DNA from: Ifrita kowaldi
Taxonomy: Eukaryota > Chordata > Aves > Passeriformes > Cinclosomatidae
Length of the DNA: 64,000 nt
Reading direction: 5' to 3'
NCBI GenBank assembly: GCA_013398055.1
Contig: VZRS01009527.1
Coordinates: 134,215 to 198,214 of the forward strand
This document shows positions 61,601-64,000 of this stretch, one piece after another. Positions within the stretch are counted from its first letter, which is position 1. The number at the start of each line of letters is the position of its first letter. The translations under genes were made by a program, and so were the position numbers. Below the pieces are notes generated by a model. It was not told the origin of the DNA. It ran no database searches and saw only the letters and a program-made list of their open reading frames with translations.

Positions 61601-64000
61601 TTTAGTTACTATATTGCATTGATACTTAAATACTAACACAACACAATGATGTTTGCTTAACCCAACATTTTCTCTGCATGAAGCTCAGTGTTACACGAGT
61701 GTGGCCAAACTCAATCTCACTAAGTTTTGGCAGCCCACGAGTTTTTGTTTCCTCTGGGTCAGCTGGAAAATGTAAGAATCATGCTGATGCTGGAAAACTA
61801 CCATTATAGTAATAACAGATTTTGGAAGATCGTAAAGACCCTTCAGATTACACCACTTTACCTGAGTTTCTTTCATCTAATTATGAATCCCTGCGAGTAT
61901 TAGAGATCCGTGCAATGACAGTCACACAGCTCAGCTGTTGAAAGGCTCTTGCTGTCTCAGCCCCAGCTGAATGAAGCTCCCTTTGTTTTGGATTGCAGAT
62001 GTACCCACACACTGAGGGCGTTTCACAGGGGCCCCTTTGACACTGACTGTATCTTTCAGCCTCTTCCTCTTCTTTTGACTTGGCTGATGTTTTTCTTTTC
62101 CAAGCTGGCCTAACTTCCCCCTGGCAGCAGTAAAAGTCAGTTGCTGTGAAGAAAGTAGCTCTGATGTTCTTTGGGAGAGAAAATTAAGCTGACTCAGGAG
62201 AAGATGGAAGAAGATGGCTCAGTATCTTGAGTTGGAGAACCTCATGTTGCTCACTGAAGCTCAAGGAGGTGGCGACTGAGAAGCAGCAGAAACGATGAAA
62301 TTCTGAAAGGAAATTGGCTTATACTGACAAATCTGTAAAATCCTGGAAGGATGGCTTCGACTTCATTGTGGTTTTCCTCCCTTTTGTGGCCGGTGTATCT
62401 CCTCCATGTGTTGTTGTTTTGGGGTTTGGGAGTGGTTCTGTTTGTTTGTTTCTTAAGGAACAAAAATAAAAACTGTTCTTGAAGTATAATTTTGGCTGGA
62501 CAAAAGATTCCAGACCTGTTCCTCTTGGATTTTTTCACTATTCTACAGATCTTCTGCTATACATTTAGCTTTGAAATAGCAAGAGGCTTTCTCTCCATGA
62601 GGTCTTGCTCATTATTTTTGCAGCAATGTTTTTCCACGTATCCAAGTTTTCAATAGGAAATTACACCCAATTTCTATTACTGGTTATTCCAGTTCATATC
62701 TCAAATTTTCTTTTACTTGAAAAACTTCTGTGTCTCCTCCTAACTGTTCGCATATTTTTCTATCTAAGGAAACGTTTTCTTCTCTATCTATTTATTCCTC
62801 AGTATAGTCAGAGAATTTCTGCTTGCCAGTTTAAGTAGTTCCAAGGTCTCTAGATAAAAAAGTGGATCATCTAAAGGAAGAACTTCTGAACCTATTACTA
62901 CCTGTCAGGAAAATAATTAAATAGAATCTAATTACAGTAGGACTAGTGGTTACTCTCAGGGATTTATACCTGAGATCTTCCTAATTTCTGCAAAGATAGT
63001 TCCTAAAATTATTACAGTATACTGGTTTTTAAGACAAAGTTTGTTACTTTCTTAAATGCACTCTATAAAGATCTTATTTACATCTTTTATTCCTAAATAG
63101 ACATTTCAGAGCTTCAAATACTGAACATTGGGTGTCTGTATTGCATGACTGAATGAAAACACTTTTGCTTTCTTTGCTTATGTTATGATATTGCTCAGTC
63201 ACTAGCACATCTTGTACAATAACAAAGGAAAATACCATCCTTGAGAATCTAAAAATACAGACTGCAAACAGAACAGTGGAAGGCAATTGAGTACTTAAGT
63301 CAGTACTGTGAACAAAGATGAAAATGTCTTGTCAGTTCTGTGGTATTTCTTAATCTATTTCCAACTAGTGACGCATAAGTAATTCAGCCACTGCATTCAT
63401 TAGTCTTCTGAGGACATTTCCAAATAGGAAGAGTTCTGGTGCAGAGGAGCCGGGGAGGAGTGTCACAGCGAGAGTTTTTGTGAGAGGAACACAGAGGTGG
63501 TGTGAGACACAGGGCAGTGTAAGAGTTGTGTGGCAGTTTATGGGTGGAGGAAGAGATGTGTGGTTGCTCCTTGCAGCATTTCCTGCCCAGTCGTTCCTTG
63601 TCTGTCTTTCTAAGAGGTGGTTGAGATGCTAGCTCTTACTGGAATGTAAGGATATGGACACCAAGAAGTATGCAGAAACAGATGTTCAGAAATTGGTGGC
63701 TAATAGCACATTTAAATGTGCAATTGCCACGCGTGGACTGGTAGAATTAAACCTCCAGGATCGTTCTGTAAATCAGTGCACGTATTCAATTGGAAAATGT
63801 GTCTCTTGAAACATAAATTTGCTAGAAGTAAGCATCATGAAGTTTTTCAGTAGCTTCTGTACTTTATTAGATAAAACATGTCTTTCTAATTGTCAGTCTT
63901 GCAAGTACAACTTGGCAAGATGAAATGTGAGATTCAGGGACAAGGGAAGAAAATTATGTAATGCTTCTCTCTAATTCCCTCCCCCTCCCCCACGTTTTGC

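Larger units (their letters stand above)
57335..64000 (+). other. ANKRD28: ANKRD28 intron, left part; next exon not in the window
   Basis: Intron following the TPLH exon, at least 6.7 kb. I looked for an exon coding for the expected AKDSKW-type continuation and did not see it. Besides the N-flanked duplication at 57.89-58.48 kb and an AT-rich tract near 58.6 kb, the DNA appears unique. GC-richer patches at 59270-59420, 61900-62110 and 63430-63610 are unassigned. Confidence 0.65.

Noticed and set aside
57335..64000. Next ANKRD28 exon (RVNAKD-type repeat) within the window
   Set aside because: I looked for the expected codons followed by TPLH and a donor on the + strand and did not find them, so the exon is taken to lie beyond 64000.
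1..64000. CRISPR array, operon, phage or other prokaryote-like system
   Set aside because: No regularly spaced repeats, no tightly packed genes and no ribosome-binding sites; introns, CR1 and LTR show a bird nuclear genome.

Overview
This window looks like euchromatic bird DNA. It is AT-rich and CpG-poor, with very few genes and fragments of CR1 LINEs. It also carries an LTR of a type I associate with avian endogenous retroviruses. There is no sign of bacterial or viral gene organisation: almost every open frame is short, scattered and without recognisable domains. Two isolated N characters mark joins in a draft assembly.

The only gene I can support is on the + strand and is the 5' part of ANKRD28, the ankyrin-repeat regulatory subunit of protein phosphatase 6. 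Three coding exons fit together in one frame. The first is an N-terminal exon with its own ATG (34940-35056). The second carries the first ankyrin-type helix pair (36175-36258). The third is an ankyrin repeat with a TPLH motif (57256-57334). The introns are about 1.1 kb, 21.0 kb and more than 6.6 kb. The rest of the gene lies beyond the right edge. Just upstream of the first exon, about 33.4-34.7 kb, CpG dinucleotides are much denser than anywhere else in the window. This suggests an alternative promoter and 5' UTR for this form of ANKRD28.

Layout: 1-33.4 kb is non-coding. It could be the far 5' flank of this promoter or, if a longer isoform starts outside the window, part of its first intron. 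It holds two 3' CR1 pieces (5.93-6.35 kb minus, 14.04-14.18 kb plus), a CR1 ORF2 piece (18.84-19.12 kb minus), an LTR of about 0.58 kb on the minus strand (16.33-16.90 kb) and a 33-base T tract at 30.6 kb. From 33.4 to 35.06 kb come the promoter-like CpG cluster and the first coding exon. From 35.06 to 57.26 kb are introns with exon 2, AT-rich simple sequence, a possible old tRNA-like SINE trace and one N-flanked imperfect repeat at 45.5 kb. From 57.26 to 64 kb come exon 3, an N-flanked perfect 298-bp duplication that looks like an assembly error, and intron with nothing else recognised.

I did not find a new multi-gene system. The points most worth checking are the alternative ANKRD28 start, the two N-linked duplications, and the T tract whose flank resembles the 3' end of a reverse-oriented retrocopy.
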